This document shows positions 8,327-16,916 of a DNA stretch of 42,094 bases, in pieces. The first letter of the stretch is position 1; each line of letters begins with the position of its first letter. The translations under genes were made by a program, and so were the position numbers. Source of the DNA: Bacteroidales bacterium (GTDB lineage Bacteria; Bacteroidota; Bacteroidia; Bacteroidales; UBA7960). Location: the NCBI GenBank assembly GCA_007129255.1, contig SKVW01000028.1, positions 1-42,094 of the forward strand. The letters are read 5' to 3'. The notes beneath the pieces were generated by a model, which saw only the letters and a program-made list of their open reading frames with translations, made no database searches and was not told the DNA's origin.

Positions 8327-9280
8327 TTATTCCTTAAAGAGGGTTTGCACAAAGGCCTCACGATCGAAAATCTGCAGGTCCTCCATTTTTTCCCCCACCC
8401 CAATGTATTTAACGGGGATATTGAACTGGTCGCTTACACCTAAAACTACACCGCCTTTGGCCGTTCCATCAAGCTTGGTAATGGCCAGGGCGTTTACTTC
8501 GGTGGTGGTGGTAAATTGTTTGGCTTGTTCAAAAGCATTTTGCCCGGTGGAGCCGTCCAGGATCAGCAGGATTTCATGGGGTGCGCCGGGGATCACTTTT
8601 TGCATCACCCTTTTAATTTTTCCCAGCTCATTCATCAGGCTAACCTTGTTGTGCAGGCGGCCGGCAGTATCCACGATCACCACATCCACCTCATTTTTAA
8701 CCGCATATTCCATGGTTTCGTAAGCCACGGAAGCAGGGTCGGCGCCCATTCCCTGGGATACAATGGGAACACCTGCCCTTGTGGACCAAATGGTGATCTG
8801 GTCTACTGCAGCGGCTCGAAAAGTATCGGCAGCTCCCACAACGACTTTTTTCCCGGCAGTTTTAAATCTATGGGCCAGTTTGCCTATGGTGGTTGTTTTG
8901 CCTACACCATTAACTCCTACCACCATAATTACGTATGGACCGGAATGATCTCCCTCAATAATTTCCGAAAACTGGCTTCCCTTGTTTTCGGCAAGCAAAG
9001 CCATGATCTCTTCCTTAAGGATGCGGTTAAGGTCTTCCGTACCCATGTATTTATCCCGGGCAACGCGCTCCTCGAGTCGTTCAATAATTTTTATGGTAGT
9101 GTTTACCCCAACATCTGAACTGATCAATATCTCCTCCAGTTCATCCAACACAAGGCTGTCGACTTTGGATTTTCCGGCCACGGCTTTGGAGAGCCTGGAA
9201 AAAATGCTGGTCCTGGTTTTATCCAGGCCTTTGTCCAGGCTTTCTTTTTTGTCTTTGGAAAATATATCGAAAAGTCCCAT
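8327..9280 (-). CDS. ftsY: Signal recognition particle receptor FtsY
   Basis: 317 residues: the SRP-receptor GTPase NG domain with little or no acidic A domain, normal for this phylum. G1 GVNGVGKTTT is at 122-131, DTFRAAA near 152-158, DTAGR at 204-208, and TKLDGTAKGG at 268-277. FtsY receives SRP-bound ribosomes at the membrane and passes them to SecYEG. The short N-terminal stretch MGLFDIFSKDKKE can form the membrane-binding amphipathic helix. Upstream is a terminator hairpin (9396-9434) separating it from the rpmG-DUF4295 pair; TAACTTTA near 9303-9310 on the minus strand is a weak -7 match, so ftsY may be read by leakage or from a weak local promoter. Confidence 0.96.
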   Translation of the reverse strand: MGLFDIFSKDKKESLDKGLDKTRTSIFSRLSKAVAGKSKVDSLVLDELEEILISSDVGVNTTIKIIERLEERVARDKYMGTEDLNRILKEEIMALLAENKGSQFSEIIEGDHSGPYVIMVVGVNGVGKTTTIGKLAHRFKTAGKKVVVGAADTFRAAAVDQITIWSTRAGVPIVSQGMGADPASVAYETMEYAVKNEVDVVIVDTAGRLHNKVSLMNELGKIKRVMQKVIPGAPHEILLILDGSTGQNAFEQAKQFTTTTEVNALAITKLDGTAKGGVVLGVSDQFNIPVKYIGVGEKMEDLQIFDREAFVQTLFKE

Positions 9281-9395
9281 GTTTCTGAAAATAAAAGCAG
9301 GGTAAAGTTAATCAATAAAAAAATAAAGGATAACAGGAAAGATGCCTAAAATTAAAAGTTGGTCAAATGCTGGTATCATGCGGTGATAAGTGCAT

Positions 9396-9434
9396 AAAAT
9401 AAAAATCAGATCTGCCATGCAAAGACAGATCTGA
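9396..9434 (-). terminator. Terminator or attenuator between DUF4295 and ftsY
   Basis: On the minus strand TCAGATCTG (9434-9426), an 11-base loop and CAGATCTGA (9414-9406) form a perfect 9-base stem followed by TTTTTATTTT. Each arm contains the self-complementary CAGATCTG, so the arms also read as direct repeats. Confidence 0.75.
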
Positions 9435-9457
9435 CAAATTATTATGTAATTATGCAA

Positions 9458-9616
9458 TTACTTTTTCTGGGTGAAAAACTCTTTCACTTTATCCGAAGCA
9501 ATGATTTCTTCGTTAAAGGCGTAAGCACCGGTTTTGGAGGATTTTTCCATCCTGATCACTTTCGCAAAACCTTTTCCTGTATCTGTTTTAAGTGTTGCAA
9601 CTACTTTCTTTGCCAT
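9458..9616 (-). CDS. DUF4295 small ribosome-associated protein
   Basis: 52 residues, beginning MAKKVVATLKTDTGKGFAKV and ending KEFFTQKK. It is highly basic. This gene is a Bacteroidota hallmark, usually found directly after rpmG, and its product is thought to be ribosome-associated because of this fixed position and charge. The start ATG is at 9616, with the rpmG stop 11 bases upstream, so the two are surely co-transcribed. A terminator hairpin follows 24 bases after the stop. The recognition rests on size, N-terminal motif and neighbourhood. Confidence 0.88.
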   Translation of the reverse strand: MAKKVVATLKTDTGKGFAKVIRMEKSSKTGAYAFNEEIIASDKVKEFFTQKK

Positions 9617-9627
9617 AATTCAAGCGT

Positions 9628-9816
9628 TTATTTGATTTCTTTATGAATGGTCATTTTTCTTAAGTGGGGATTGTACTTTTTGATCTCAATCCGGTCGGGT
9701 GTATTTTTCTTGTTTTTGGTTGTAATATACCTTGATGTACCTGGCACCCCACTGTTTTTCTGCTCAGTGCACTCCAGGATTACCTGTATCCTTGCTTCTT
9801 TTGTTTTCTTTGCCAT
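9628..9816 (-). CDS. rpmG: 50S ribosomal protein L33
   Basis: 62 residues from the ATG at 9816, beginning [20 protein letters not shown] and containing [23 protein letters not shown] split over the typical L33 fold. Only one cysteine (in LECTEQK) is present, so this is the zinc-free type. The frame is open to 9864 but the promoter at 9852-9884 rules out the longer version. First gene after that promoter. In related genomes rpmB (L28) usually precedes rpmG; it is not here, and no L28-like frame is seen between 9817 and 10093. Confidence 0.95.
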   Translation of the reverse strand: MAKKTKEARIQVILECTEQKNSGVPGTSRYITTKNKKNTPDRIEIKKYNPHLRKMTIHKEIK

Positions 9817-9851
9817 GATAAAAAATTCTTTTTTTTGATTTTTCAGGAGCG

Positions 9852-9884
9852 CAAAATTAAGCATTTTTCTTAAAAAAACCCAAA
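9852..9884 (-). promoter_or_regulatory. Strong Bacteroidota promoter for rpmG-DUF4295
   Basis: On the minus strand TTTG (9884-9881) is followed after exactly 21 bases by TAATTTTG (9859-9852). This matches the phylum's primary sigma consensus in both elements. The predicted start of transcription is near 9845, giving a leader of about 29 bases before the rpmG ATG. Confidence 0.8.
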
Positions 9885-9979
9885 GAAAGGAAAATAAATA
9901 ATGTGGGATTTAATTCCGGAAAGCTTTTCTAAGGAATGGGTTTGAAGCTTTTGGGTCCAAAAATTAAAAAATCAGGCGG

Positions 9980-10010
9980 TTGGATATCCAAAACATAATG
10001 TTTAACTTTG
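9980..10010 (+). promoter_or_regulatory. Promoter for the SlyD-like gene
   Basis: TTG at 9980-9982, a 20-base spacer and TAACTTTG at 10003-10010. Transcription would begin near 10016, leaving a leader of about 78 bases before the ATG at 10094. This placement also shows that the open frame before 10094 is not translated. Confidence 0.7.
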
Positions 10011-10093
10011 TAGAAAATAACAAAAGTTCTCGGGATTTTCTCCGCAAATTCAGGAGATTATCCCGTATATTTTTTAAACCTAACACAAGCATT

Positions 10094-10594
10094 ATGACGC
10101 AATCAGAAGCAAAAGTTATTTCCTTAACTTATGAACTTCGCGAGGGAGGCCCTGAAGGCCAGGTATTGGAAGCTGTTAAGCAGGACAATCCTGTTGAATT
10201 TTTATTCGGGGCGGGCAGGCTAAACCAGAGCTTTGAAGAAAACGTTAAAAACCTGGATGAAGGAGAAAGTTTTGAATTTACCATAGAATCTGATAAAGCC
10301 TATGGGCCGGTTAACGAAAAAGCCATTGTTGACCTTCCAAAAAGCATTTTTGTTATTGACGGGAAATTGGCCGAAGACCTTTTGGAACCGGGCAAGATCA
10401 TCAACATGGAAGACCAGCAGGGTAACCCACATCGCGGACAGGTGGTGGAAGTAGGTGACGAAACCGTAAAAATGGACTTCAACCATCCCCTGGCGGGCAT
10501 GGACCTTCATTTTAAAGGAAAAGTTGTCAACACCCGGGAAGCCACGCCCGAAGAGTTAGATCAGGGCCAACCTCAAACCGGAAAAAACGAATAA
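10094..10594 (+). CDS. SlyD-like FKBP-type peptidyl-prolyl isomerase
   Basis: 166 residues. FKBP domain with an inserted IF (flap) domain at about 65-130. The SlyD signature FNHPLAGMDLHFKGKV lies near residues 130-145, and L-x-x-G-E-S-F-E-F and AYGP near 54-71. It catalyses cis-trans isomerisation of Xaa-Pro bonds and acts as a cytosolic folding helper. The C-terminal tail is short and polar (QGQPQTGKNE) without the metal-binding His/Cys tail of E. coli SlyD, so a nickel-chaperone role is not supported. The start at 10094 matches the family; the frame is open to 9980, but that part overlaps the promoter. A strong terminator follows. Confidence 0.92.
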   Translation: MTQSEAKVISLTYELREGGPEGQVLEAVKQDNPVEFLFGAGRLNQSFEENVKNLDEGESFEFTIESDKAYGPVNEKAIVDLPKSIFVIDGKLAEDLLEPGKIINMEDQQGNPHRGQVVEVGDETVKMDFNHPLAGMDLHFKGKVVNTREATPEELDQGQPQTGKNE

Positions 10595-10616
10595 CTTTTT
10601 AATTGAAACAAAAACC

Positions 10617-10655
10617 AAAGAGGGTGTTTCAGACTGTTGAAACACCCTCTTTTTA
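10617..10655 (+). terminator. Strong intrinsic terminator after the SlyD-like gene
   Basis: AAAGAGGGTGTTTC (10617-10630) pairs perfectly over 14 bases with GAAACACCCTCTTT (10639-10652) across an 8-base loop and is followed by more T. The A-rich left flank may let it also serve the convergent YbaN-like gene. Confidence 0.9.
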
Positions 10656-10733
10656 TTTGCTCTCCTATCCGGGAAAGTTTCCGATTATTCAATTCTCAGG
10701 AGCTTAATTTTTTATTTGATACAGCCTCTTTTT

Positions 10734-11144
10734 TTATTTGGTGAGGGTTTTGAGGGATGCAATATGGGTGGTAACCCCTACGGCAATTAAAAACAACAAT
10801 CCCCTGACCCACCAGAGATCTACCGCCCAAATGGCAGAACTGGAAATGGTGACCCAGAGCAAGGCAATGGTAAATATTTTTACTTTAAGGGTTACCCCAC
10901 CTTTTTCACGATAATTACGGATGTACTCTCCAAAATAGGGATGAAGGATCAGCCAGCGGTAAAACCTTTCAGAACTACGTGCAAAGCACCAGGCCGAAAG
11001 CAACAAAAATGGGGTGGTGGGCAATAAAGGCAATGGAATACCCAGCAAACCCAGTCCCAAAGAAATGGTTCCCGCAATAATTAAAAGATACCGTTGGATG
11101 GGATTTAACTTTTTACCAAAAGAAGGCTCCGGCGGTCTTTCCAT
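10734..11144 (-). CDS. YbaN/DUF454-family inner membrane protein
   Basis: 136 residues. The family signature is visible: LGLGLLGIPLPLLPTTPF at about 32-50 and then SAWCFARSSERFYRWL, followed by HPYFGEYIRNYREKGG. Three or four hydrophobic segments are present (about 19-38, 40-58, 87-106, 109-128). The function of the family is unknown; members are small inner membrane proteins. The gene is monocistronic. Its promoter -7 element ends 5 bases before the ATG, so its mRNA may have no leader. Confidence 0.85.
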   Translation of the reverse strand: MERPPEPSFGKKLNPIQRYLLIIAGTISLGLGLLGIPLPLLPTTPFLLLSAWCFARSSERFYRWLILHPYFGEYIRNYREKGGVTLKVKIFTIALLWVTISSSAIWAVDLWWVRGLLFLIAVGVTTHIASLKTLTK

Positions 11145-11149
11145 TAAAA

Positions 11150-11178
11150 CAAAATTACTAAATTATTCAGATTACAAA
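11150..11178 (-). promoter_or_regulatory. Promoter of the YbaN-like gene, close to its ATG
   Basis: On the minus strand TTTG (11178-11175), a 17-base spacer and TAATTTTG (11157-11150). The ATG is at 11144, only 5 bases downstream of the -7 element, so transcription should start at or next to the start codon. Confidence 0.6.
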
Positions 11179-11371
11179 TTACTCCAAAACTTGCTGTTTA
11201 TTAAGGCGAATCCTGCTGCATGAATAAAAAATGAAAAACATTCCGGTTATCAGGAATCGCTTATTAAAATTTATCATTATTAATAAGTTTAATAATTTTG
11301 AAAAAAATCTGAGATTAAAAAAAGAAGCTGGATATTTTATTCAGTGGTAAGCACCAATAATAAGGGCATAT

Positions 11372-12319
11372 ATGGCATTAAGGGAAATCAGGGAGGATTC
11401 ATTTTACTTACAAAGTTTTAAAAACCGCCGGTTTTATGTTAAGCGCTACGACCCCGCCGGGAAAAAACCGAAGGCCATTTTGCAGATCATCCATGGGATG
11501 GCCGAGCACGGGGGCCGATATCATGATTTTGCCTGCTTTCTTGCCAAAAATGGCTATGCTGTGGTGATCAACGATCATCCTGGGCATGGAAAAACGGCAG
11601 AAAATCCTGAAGAGTTAGGCGTTATTCCCAAAAAAAGGGGTTGGGAAACCCTTTTGGAAAATATCCGGTTGGTTTATTCCCAGATTAGAAAGAACCAGCC
11701 CGAGATCCCGGTTTACCTTTTTGGCCACAGCATGGGCAGCATTCTTGTCCGTCATTTCATTTCGGTTTATCCGATTTACATCCAGGGGTTAATCCTCTCG
11801 GGAACCTTTGAATCCAGCCCTTCCCTTGTAAAAACAAGCCGGGTCTTTACCAGGATCAAGTGCCTGACGGAAAGCCACCAGCATAAAAGCAAATGGTTTA
11901 ACAAGTTCTTTTACTGGCGTTTTAACCGGCATTTCAAGCCCCGTCCCACCCGCTTTGAGTGGATCTCCTCCGAACGTGATGAGGTGGATGCCTATGTAGA
12001 AGACCCCTGCTGCGGTATTGACTGCTCTAATGGGTTTTACACCAATCTTTTCAAGGGGATCAAAGAAATGAAAAGGGCCGAAGCCACCCTGAAATACCGA
12101 AAAAACCTGCCTTTGCTGATCTTAAGCGGGCAGCAGGATGCCGTTGGCAATTTTGGAAAAGATGCCCTGAATATCCACAAAAGATTTTTTAAACAGAAAT
12201 TCCAAAACCTTACCCTGAAAGTATTCCATGGCCGGCACGAATTGCTTCATGAATCAAACAAAGAAGAGGTATATTACTTTTTGTTAAACTGGTTGGAGGA
12301 ACACCTTGCAACCCGTTAA
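11372..12319 (+). CDS. Alpha/beta hydrolase, lysophospholipase / monoacylglycerol lipase-like
   Basis: 315 residues. Motifs of the serine aminopeptidase S33 / PldB group: oxyanion strand HGMAEHGGRY (41-50), NDHPGHGKT (67-75), nucleophile elbow GHSMGS with S120, a probable catalytic Asp in LSGQQDAVG, and His in FHGRHELLHE. There is no signal peptide, so it is probably cytosolic. The closest known activities are hydrolysis of lysophospholipids or monoacylglycerols; the substrate is inferred only from family. TAATTTTG at 11293-11300 is a possible -7 element, without an evident -33 partner. The next gene starts 148 bases later and is probably separately expressed. Confidence 0.88.
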   Translation: MALREIREDSFYLQSFKNRRFYVKRYDPAGKKPKAILQIIHGMAEHGGRYHDFACFLAKNGYAVVINDHPGHGKTAENPEELGVIPKKRGWETLLENIRLVYSQIRKNQPEIPVYLFGHSMGSILVRHFISVYPIYIQGLILSGTFESSPSLVKTSRVFTRIKCLTESHQHKSKWFNKFFYWRFNRHFKPRPTRFEWISSERDEVDAYVEDPCCGIDCSNGFYTNLFKGIKEMKRAEATLKYRKNLPLLILSGQQDAVGNFGKDALNIHKRFFKQKFQNLTLKVFHGRHELLHESNKEEVYYFLLNWLEEHLATR

Positions 12320-12466
12320 ATTAAAATTTCCCTTTTCGATTTACCCCAGCTGTGCCATTAAATGAAAAGTTGTAATTTCGGGGCAAAATTTTTTGAGCCG
12401 CTTTTGCCGGCAATTATTTTAACAATTTATTATCAATCAATTATCCAAAAATTAATTCATTCACGA

Positions 12467-14503
12467 ATGAAAAAGTTTAAAGCATTATCCGTTTTACTGT
12501 TATTAAGTATGGGCATTTTGTTCAATGCCTGTAATACAGGCCATCAAACCCCACCCCTAGATCGCTCCAATATGGAAAAAAGTATTGATCCGGGAGAAGA
12601 TTTTTTCCTTTTTGCCAACGGAAGCTGGCTTGAGGCCAACCCCATTCCGGATGATTACAGCCGTTACGGGGCTTTTGAAGAGTTGAGGCAGGCCAGCGAT
12701 GAACAACTCAACAGCCTGGTTGCCGATATCAGTGCCGATAAAGGGGCCGGGCAAGGCAGTAACCGCCAAAAGATCCGCGACCTGTTCAACAGTGCCATGG
12801 ACACCCTGGCTATTGAGGAACAGGGCCTCAGCCCGCTGATGCCCTTTTTAGAGAAAATTGATGCCATCTCTTCCAAAGATGAGTTGGCAGAAGCCTTTGC
12901 CTATTTTCATCTGAGGGGTACCCGGCCCTTGTTCTCGCTTCGTGCAGCACAGGACCGCAAAAACACCGAGATGAACATTGCCAATCTTGGGCAGGGCGGC
13001 CTCGGCATGTCCGACCGGGACTATTACCTGAAAACAGACAGCCGCAGCAAGGAGATAAAGGCCGCTTATGAGCACTTTATGGAAACCATTTTCATCCTTG
13101 CCGGTTACAGTGAGGAGCAGGCGGCTTCAGCCCGTAAAAAGATCATGGATCTGGAGACACGGCTAGCCGGGGCATCCATGACTCGGTTGGAAAGACGCAA
13201 CCCTCATGCCACCTACAACAAAATGAGTGAGCAGGAGTTAAAAGATCTTGCTCCCGGCTTCAACTGGGAAATCTACTTTGCCGGCCTTGGCATTGAACCG
13301 GAAGATCTGAACGTTTCTCAACCCGGCTTTTTCAGGGAAGCTTCTGCCACTCTGGAAGAATTTGATCTTGAAACCTGGAAGACCTATTTACGCTGGAATC
13401 TTTTACGTTCCAGTGCTTCATTCCTGACAGACGATTTTGACCAGGCTGCATTTGATTTTTACGGCAGGGTGATGTCGGGCAGCAAGTCGCAAAGAGAGCG
13501 TTGGAGACGGGCCCTGGGTTCTGTAAACCGTGGGATGGGAGAAGCTTTGGGACAGGAATATGTAAAGCGTCATTTCCCCCCGGAAGCCAAAGACCGGATG
13601 GAAGACCTTGTAGAACACCTTCGCAGCGCTTTTTCAGAACGTATTGACCAGCTTGCCTGGATGAGTGAAGAAACAAAACAACAAGCCCATAAAAAGCTGG
13701 CCTCCATGAATGTGAAAATTGGTTATCCGGATAAATGGACCGATTATTCAAACCTGCAAATAAATGACCAGCCTTATGTGTTGAATATGATGGAAGCCAG
13801 CCGCTTCAACACCATAAGGAACCTGGAAAAAATAGGACAACCCGTTGACCGTGACGAATGGTTTATGAACCCCCAGACTGTCAACGCCTACTACAGCCCC
13901 ACCATGAACGAGATCGTTTTTCCCGCAGGCATTTTGCAGCCCCCGTTTTTCTTTATGGATGGGGATGATGCTGTAAACTTTGGTGCCATTGGCATGGTTA
14001 TCGGTCATGAAATGACCCATGGCTTCGATGACCAGGGACGTCAGTATGCACCTGACGGGAATCTTCGCGACTGGTGGACCAAAAATGACGCAACACGTTT
14101 TGAGGAACTGGCCGAGATACTGGTGGATCAATACAACAATTATGTATTGCTGGACACCCTGACCATTAACGGTAAGCTTAGCCTTGGAGAGAACATTGCC
14201 GACCTTGGCGGGTTGACCATTGCTTACCAGGCCCTTCAAAACAAACTTGAGCAGGACGGCCGGCCCGAACTAATTGACGGGTATACCCCGGAGCAAAGGT
14301 TTTTCCTGGCTTACGCCCAGGTGTGGCGCAACAACATCCGCGACCAGGAACTTATGCGCCAGATCAATGAAGGCCCCCACTCCCCAGGGGAGGCCAGGGT
14401 AAACGGTATTGTCTATAACCTGGAGGCTTTTTACCAGGCTTTTGACATTGAGGAGACCGCAACAAGATTTATTGCCCCGGCAGACCGGGCTGAAATCTGG
14501 TAG
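12467..14503 (+). CDS. M13-family (neprilysin/PepO-like) metallopeptidase lipoprotein
   Basis: 678 residues from the ATG at 12467. A signal peptide begins MKKFKALSVLLLL and ends at a Cys in LFNAC, so this is a lipoprotein. The zinc site is complete: H514-E515-x-x-H518 in IGHEMTH and third ligand E575 in GENIADLGG, with the substrate-binding NAYYSP and the PAGILQPPFF stretch upstream. M13 enzymes are oligopeptidases with a closed chamber; bacterial ones trim peptides outside the cytoplasm. Length fits the family (about 670-700). The frame is open 35 codons further upstream, but that would hide the signal peptide. The gene converges with purL, sharing a bidirectional terminator. Confidence 0.95.
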   Translation: MKKFKALSVLLLLSMGILFNACNTGHQTPPLDRSNMEKSIDPGEDFFLFANGSWLEANPIPDDYSRYGAFEELRQASDEQLNSLVADISADKGAGQGSNRQKIRDLFNSAMDTLAIEEQGLSPLMPFLEKIDAISSKDELAEAFAYFHLRGTRPLFSLRAAQDRKNTEMNIANLGQGGLGMSDRDYYLKTDSRSKEIKAAYEHFMETIFILAGYSEEQAASARKKIMDLETRLAGASMTRLERRNPHATYNKMSEQELKDLAPGFNWEIYFAGLGIEPEDLNVSQPGFFREASATLEEFDLETWKTYLRWNLLRSSASFLTDDFDQAAFDFYGRVMSGSKSQRERWRRALGSVNRGMGEALGQEYVKRHFPPEAKDRMEDLVEHLRSAFSERIDQLAWMSEETKQQAHKKLASMNVKIGYPDKWTDYSNLQINDQPYVLNMMEASRFNTIRNLEKIGQPVDRDEWFMNPQTVNAYYSPTMNEIVFPAGILQPPFFFMDGDDAVNFGAIGMVIGHEMTHGFDDQGRQYAPDGNLRDWWTKNDATRFEELAEILVDQYNNYVLLDTLTINGKLSLGENIADLGGLTIAYQALQNKLEQDGRPELIDGYTPEQRFFLAYAQVWRNNIRDQELMRQINEGPHSPGEARVNGIVYNLEAFYQAFDIEETATRFIAPADRAEIW

Positions 14504-14521
14504 CAGGAATTTTAAACCCAT

Positions 14522-14563
14522 AAAAAAAGGAACGGCTGGCAATCGGCAACTGTTCCTTTTTTT
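14522..14563. terminator. Bidirectional terminator between the M13 peptidase gene and purL
   Basis: AAAAAAAGGAAC (14522-14533) pairs perfectly with GTTCCTTTTTTT (14552-14563) around an 18-base loop. Both convergent genes end within about 20 bases of it, and it has T runs in both directions. Confidence 0.85.
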
Positions 14564-14577
14564 ATTTTACAATGGAT

Positions 14578-16818
14578 TTACTCACCCATCATTTCAGGAA
14601 AAACCCTTTCTGATGTCTCCATCAACTCCTTTATGCTGCCGAAGCTCTCTCCGTCAACCAGGGCTTCCTTACCGCTAACTTCACCAAGCAGGGAAAAGTC
14701 TACATCTGAAAGCGCCATCAGTTCAGCAAACTCTTCTTCTTTTTCCGGACTTACACTAACCACAACACGGCTCTGGGCTTCCCCGAAAAGAAAGGCATCT
14801 TTCCGGATACCGGCATCGGATTCAATCCTGAAGCCTTTATTAAAAACCCTGGCACTTTCAAACAAGGCAGTAAACAGTCCGCCATCGGCCACATCATGCG
14901 CGGAACTCACGAGACCTTTGACAATGGCTTCATACAACACTTGTTGCACCTGTTGTTCTTCATCAAGGTCAAAATAAGGAGGCGGGGAAAGTTTCACCCC
15001 ATGATAGCTGTAAAGGTACTCTGAGCAATTGATATCATTTTTTGATGTTCCGATCAGGAAGATCTGATCTCCTTCCTTACGAAAACCTATTCCGGTTTGA
15101 TGGGATTTGTCTTTCAGTACCCCCATCATGCCGATGACCGGAGAAGGAAAAACGGGTTCGGTTTTATTTCCGGAGGATGCCTGGTTATAAAAGCTGACGT
15201 TGCCGCCTGTAACCGGAGTTTGGAACTTTTCACAAGCCTGGCTCATGCCTTTGATGGCATTTACAAACTGCCAGTAAACTTCCGGGTTGTAGGGATTTCC
15301 GAAGTTAAGGCAGTTGGTAATGGCCGAAGGCACTCCCCCGGCGCAAACAATATTTCTTGCAGCTTCAGAAACTGCAATGGCACAACCTATCATCGGGTCG
15401 GCATAAACGTAACGGGAGTTGCAATCTACCGATAAGGCCAGTGCTTTTTGCGTTCCTTTCAGGTTCACAATTCCAGCATCGGAGGGGTTGTTGGTGGTCA
15501 TATTCTTGGTCCCCACCATGGTATCGTATTGGTCTGTTACCCATTTTTTGGAAGCAATGTTGGGGTGGCCGATCAAAAAGCGGGCAACCTTTTTTAAGTC
15601 CTCAGGAATTGGCACCTGATCAATGGAGAATTTATCCTTTTCTTTAAAGTAGGTGGGTTCGCGGTATTCGCGTTCGTACACTGGTGCACCTCCGCCCAGC
15701 ACCAAAGAATCGGCCGGAACCTCTGCAACCAGTTCTCCATGAAAATAATATTTCAGGATATCACCTTCAATCACTTCGCCAATTTGTACACAATTCAGAT
15801 CCCATTTTTCAAAAATCTCCTCTACTTCTATTTCCCGGCCTTTTTCCACCACTACCAGCATTCTTTCCTGGGATTCACTCAGCAGGATTTCGAAGGGCTG
15901 CATATTTTTCTGACGCATGGGCACTTTATCCAGGTGAATGACCATACCATGTTTGCCTTTTGCCGACATCTCGCTGGTGGAGCAGGTAATTCCTGCCGCA
16001 CCCATATCCTGCATCCCGATGACGGCCCCGGTTTTAATCACTTCCAGGGTGGCTTCCAGCAAAAGTTTTTCCTGGAAGGGGTCGCCTACCTGCACGGCGG
16101 GGATCTTGTCGGCGGAAGCTTCGGTAATGTCTTCAGAGGCGAAGGTAGCGCCATGGATGCCATCTTTTCCGGTAGCGGATCCCACGATAAATACCGGATT
16201 TCCGGCTCCATAGGAAGTGGCAGAAACAGTGTTGCCGGTTTTCATTACTCCAACGGACATGGCATTGACCAGGGGATTGGTATTGAAACATTCGTCAAAG
16301 AACACCTCACCGCCCAAAACAGGCACGCCAAAAGCATTGCCGTAATCCCCTATGCCTTTTACTACTCCTTTGAGCAGCCATTTGGTACGCTCCAAATCCG
16401 GTTTTCCAAATCGCAGGGAGTTCAGCTGGGCAATGGGTCGTGCACCCATGGTGAAAATATCACGGTTGATGCCTCCAACGCCGGTTGCGGCACCCTGGTA
16501 AGGTTCAAGCGCAGAAGGATGGTTGTGTGATTCAATTTTGAAGGCGCAGGCAAGGCCGTCTCCAAGGTCCACCAGACCGGCGTTCTCCTCACCTGCTTCA
16601 GCCAAAAGGTGTGGTCCTTTTTTGGGGAGGGTTTTCAGCCATTTGATGGAATTTTTGTAAGAGCAATGTTCTGACCACATTACGGCATAAATGCTCAGTT
16701 CATTGAAGTTGGGTTCCCGCCCCAGAAAAGTTTTGATCTTTTCATATTCTTCGGGCAGTATCCCCATTTGCTTGATAACCTCATCATTTACCTGGGGGAG
16801 CGTATCCATTTTTTTCAT
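14578..16818 (-). CDS. purL: Phosphoribosylformylglycinamidine synthase subunit PurL (small type)
   Basis: 746 residues. It carries out the ATP-dependent amidation of FGAR to FGAM in purine synthesis. Two AIRS-like halves are visible. N-terminal signature: MWSEHCSYKNSIKWL near 48-62, IESHNHPSALEPYQGAATGVGG with a GGINRDIF continuation, and the glycine-rich DMGAAGITCSTSEM near 270. The second half includes NPSDAGIV and HDVADGGL near 660-670. This is the short PurL that works with separate PurS and PurQ, which are not in the window. The first ATG is at 16818; another at codon 4 is possible. A promoter lies 29-59 bases upstream of the start. No purine riboswitch-like fold is visible in the short leader. 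Confidence 0.96.
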   Translation of the reverse strand: MKKMDTLPQVNDEVIKQMGILPEEYEKIKTFLGREPNFNELSIYAVMWSEHCSYKNSIKWLKTLPKKGPHLLAEAGEENAGLVDLGDGLACAFKIESHNHPSALEPYQGAATGVGGINRDIFTMGARPIAQLNSLRFGKPDLERTKWLLKGVVKGIGDYGNAFGVPVLGGEVFFDECFNTNPLVNAMSVGVMKTGNTVSATSYGAGNPVFIVGSATGKDGIHGATFASEDITEASADKIPAVQVGDPFQEKLLLEATLEVIKTGAVIGMQDMGAAGITCSTSEMSAKGKHGMVIHLDKVPMRQKNMQPFEILLSESQERMLVVVEKGREIEVEEIFEKWDLNCVQIGEVIEGDILKYYFHGELVAEVPADSLVLGGGAPVYEREYREPTYFKEKDKFSIDQVPIPEDLKKVARFLIGHPNIASKKWVTDQYDTMVGTKNMTTNNPSDAGIVNLKGTQKALALSVDCNSRYVYADPMIGCAIAVSEAARNIVCAGGVPSAITNCLNFGNPYNPEVYWQFVNAIKGMSQACEKFQTPVTGGNVSFYNQASSGNKTEPVFPSPVIGMMGVLKDKSHQTGIGFRKEGDQIFLIGTSKNDINCSEYLYSYHGVKLSPPPYFDLDEEQQVQQVLYEAIVKGLVSSAHDVADGGLFTALFESARVFNKGFRIESDAGIRKDAFLFGEAQSRVVVSVSPEKEEEFAELMALSDVDFSLLGEVSGKEALVDGESFGSIKELMETSERVFPEMMGE

Positions 16819-16847
16819 GGGTTTCGTTTGTGTGTTGCAAAGATTTG

Positions 16848-16877
16848 CAAAAATACTTAACTATGCGCAGCCACAAA
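16848..16877 (-). promoter_or_regulatory. Promoter of purL
   Basis: On the minus strand TTTG (16877-16874), 18-base spacer, TATTTTTG (16855-16848). The ATG is 29 bases downstream. It lies back-to-back with the -7 element of the divergent membrane protein gene, so the intergenic region of 98 bases holds both. Confidence 0.7.
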
Positions 16878-16901
16878 AACATTTCTTTTGTAATTAAGAA
16901 T

Positions 16902-16909
16902 TAACTTTG
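16902..16909 (+). promoter_or_regulatory. -7 element of the membrane protein-SDR pair
   Basis: TAACTTTG fits TAnnTTTG and ends only 7 bases before the ATG at 16917. No clear TTTG at the right distance is seen. If used, the transcript would start at or next to the start codon. Confidence 0.45.
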
Positions 16910-16916
16910 AAAAATC

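Noticed and set aside
9980-10093. 38-codon N-terminal extension of the SlyD-like gene
   Set aside because: It begins with TTG, overlaps the promoter, and SlyD family members start at the ATG at 10094.
12362-12466. N-terminal extension of the M13 peptidase
   Set aside because: It would place 35 residues before a regular lipoprotein signal peptide.
15739-16530. 263-codon plus-strand frame
   Set aside because: Antisense to purL, which is certain. No family features.
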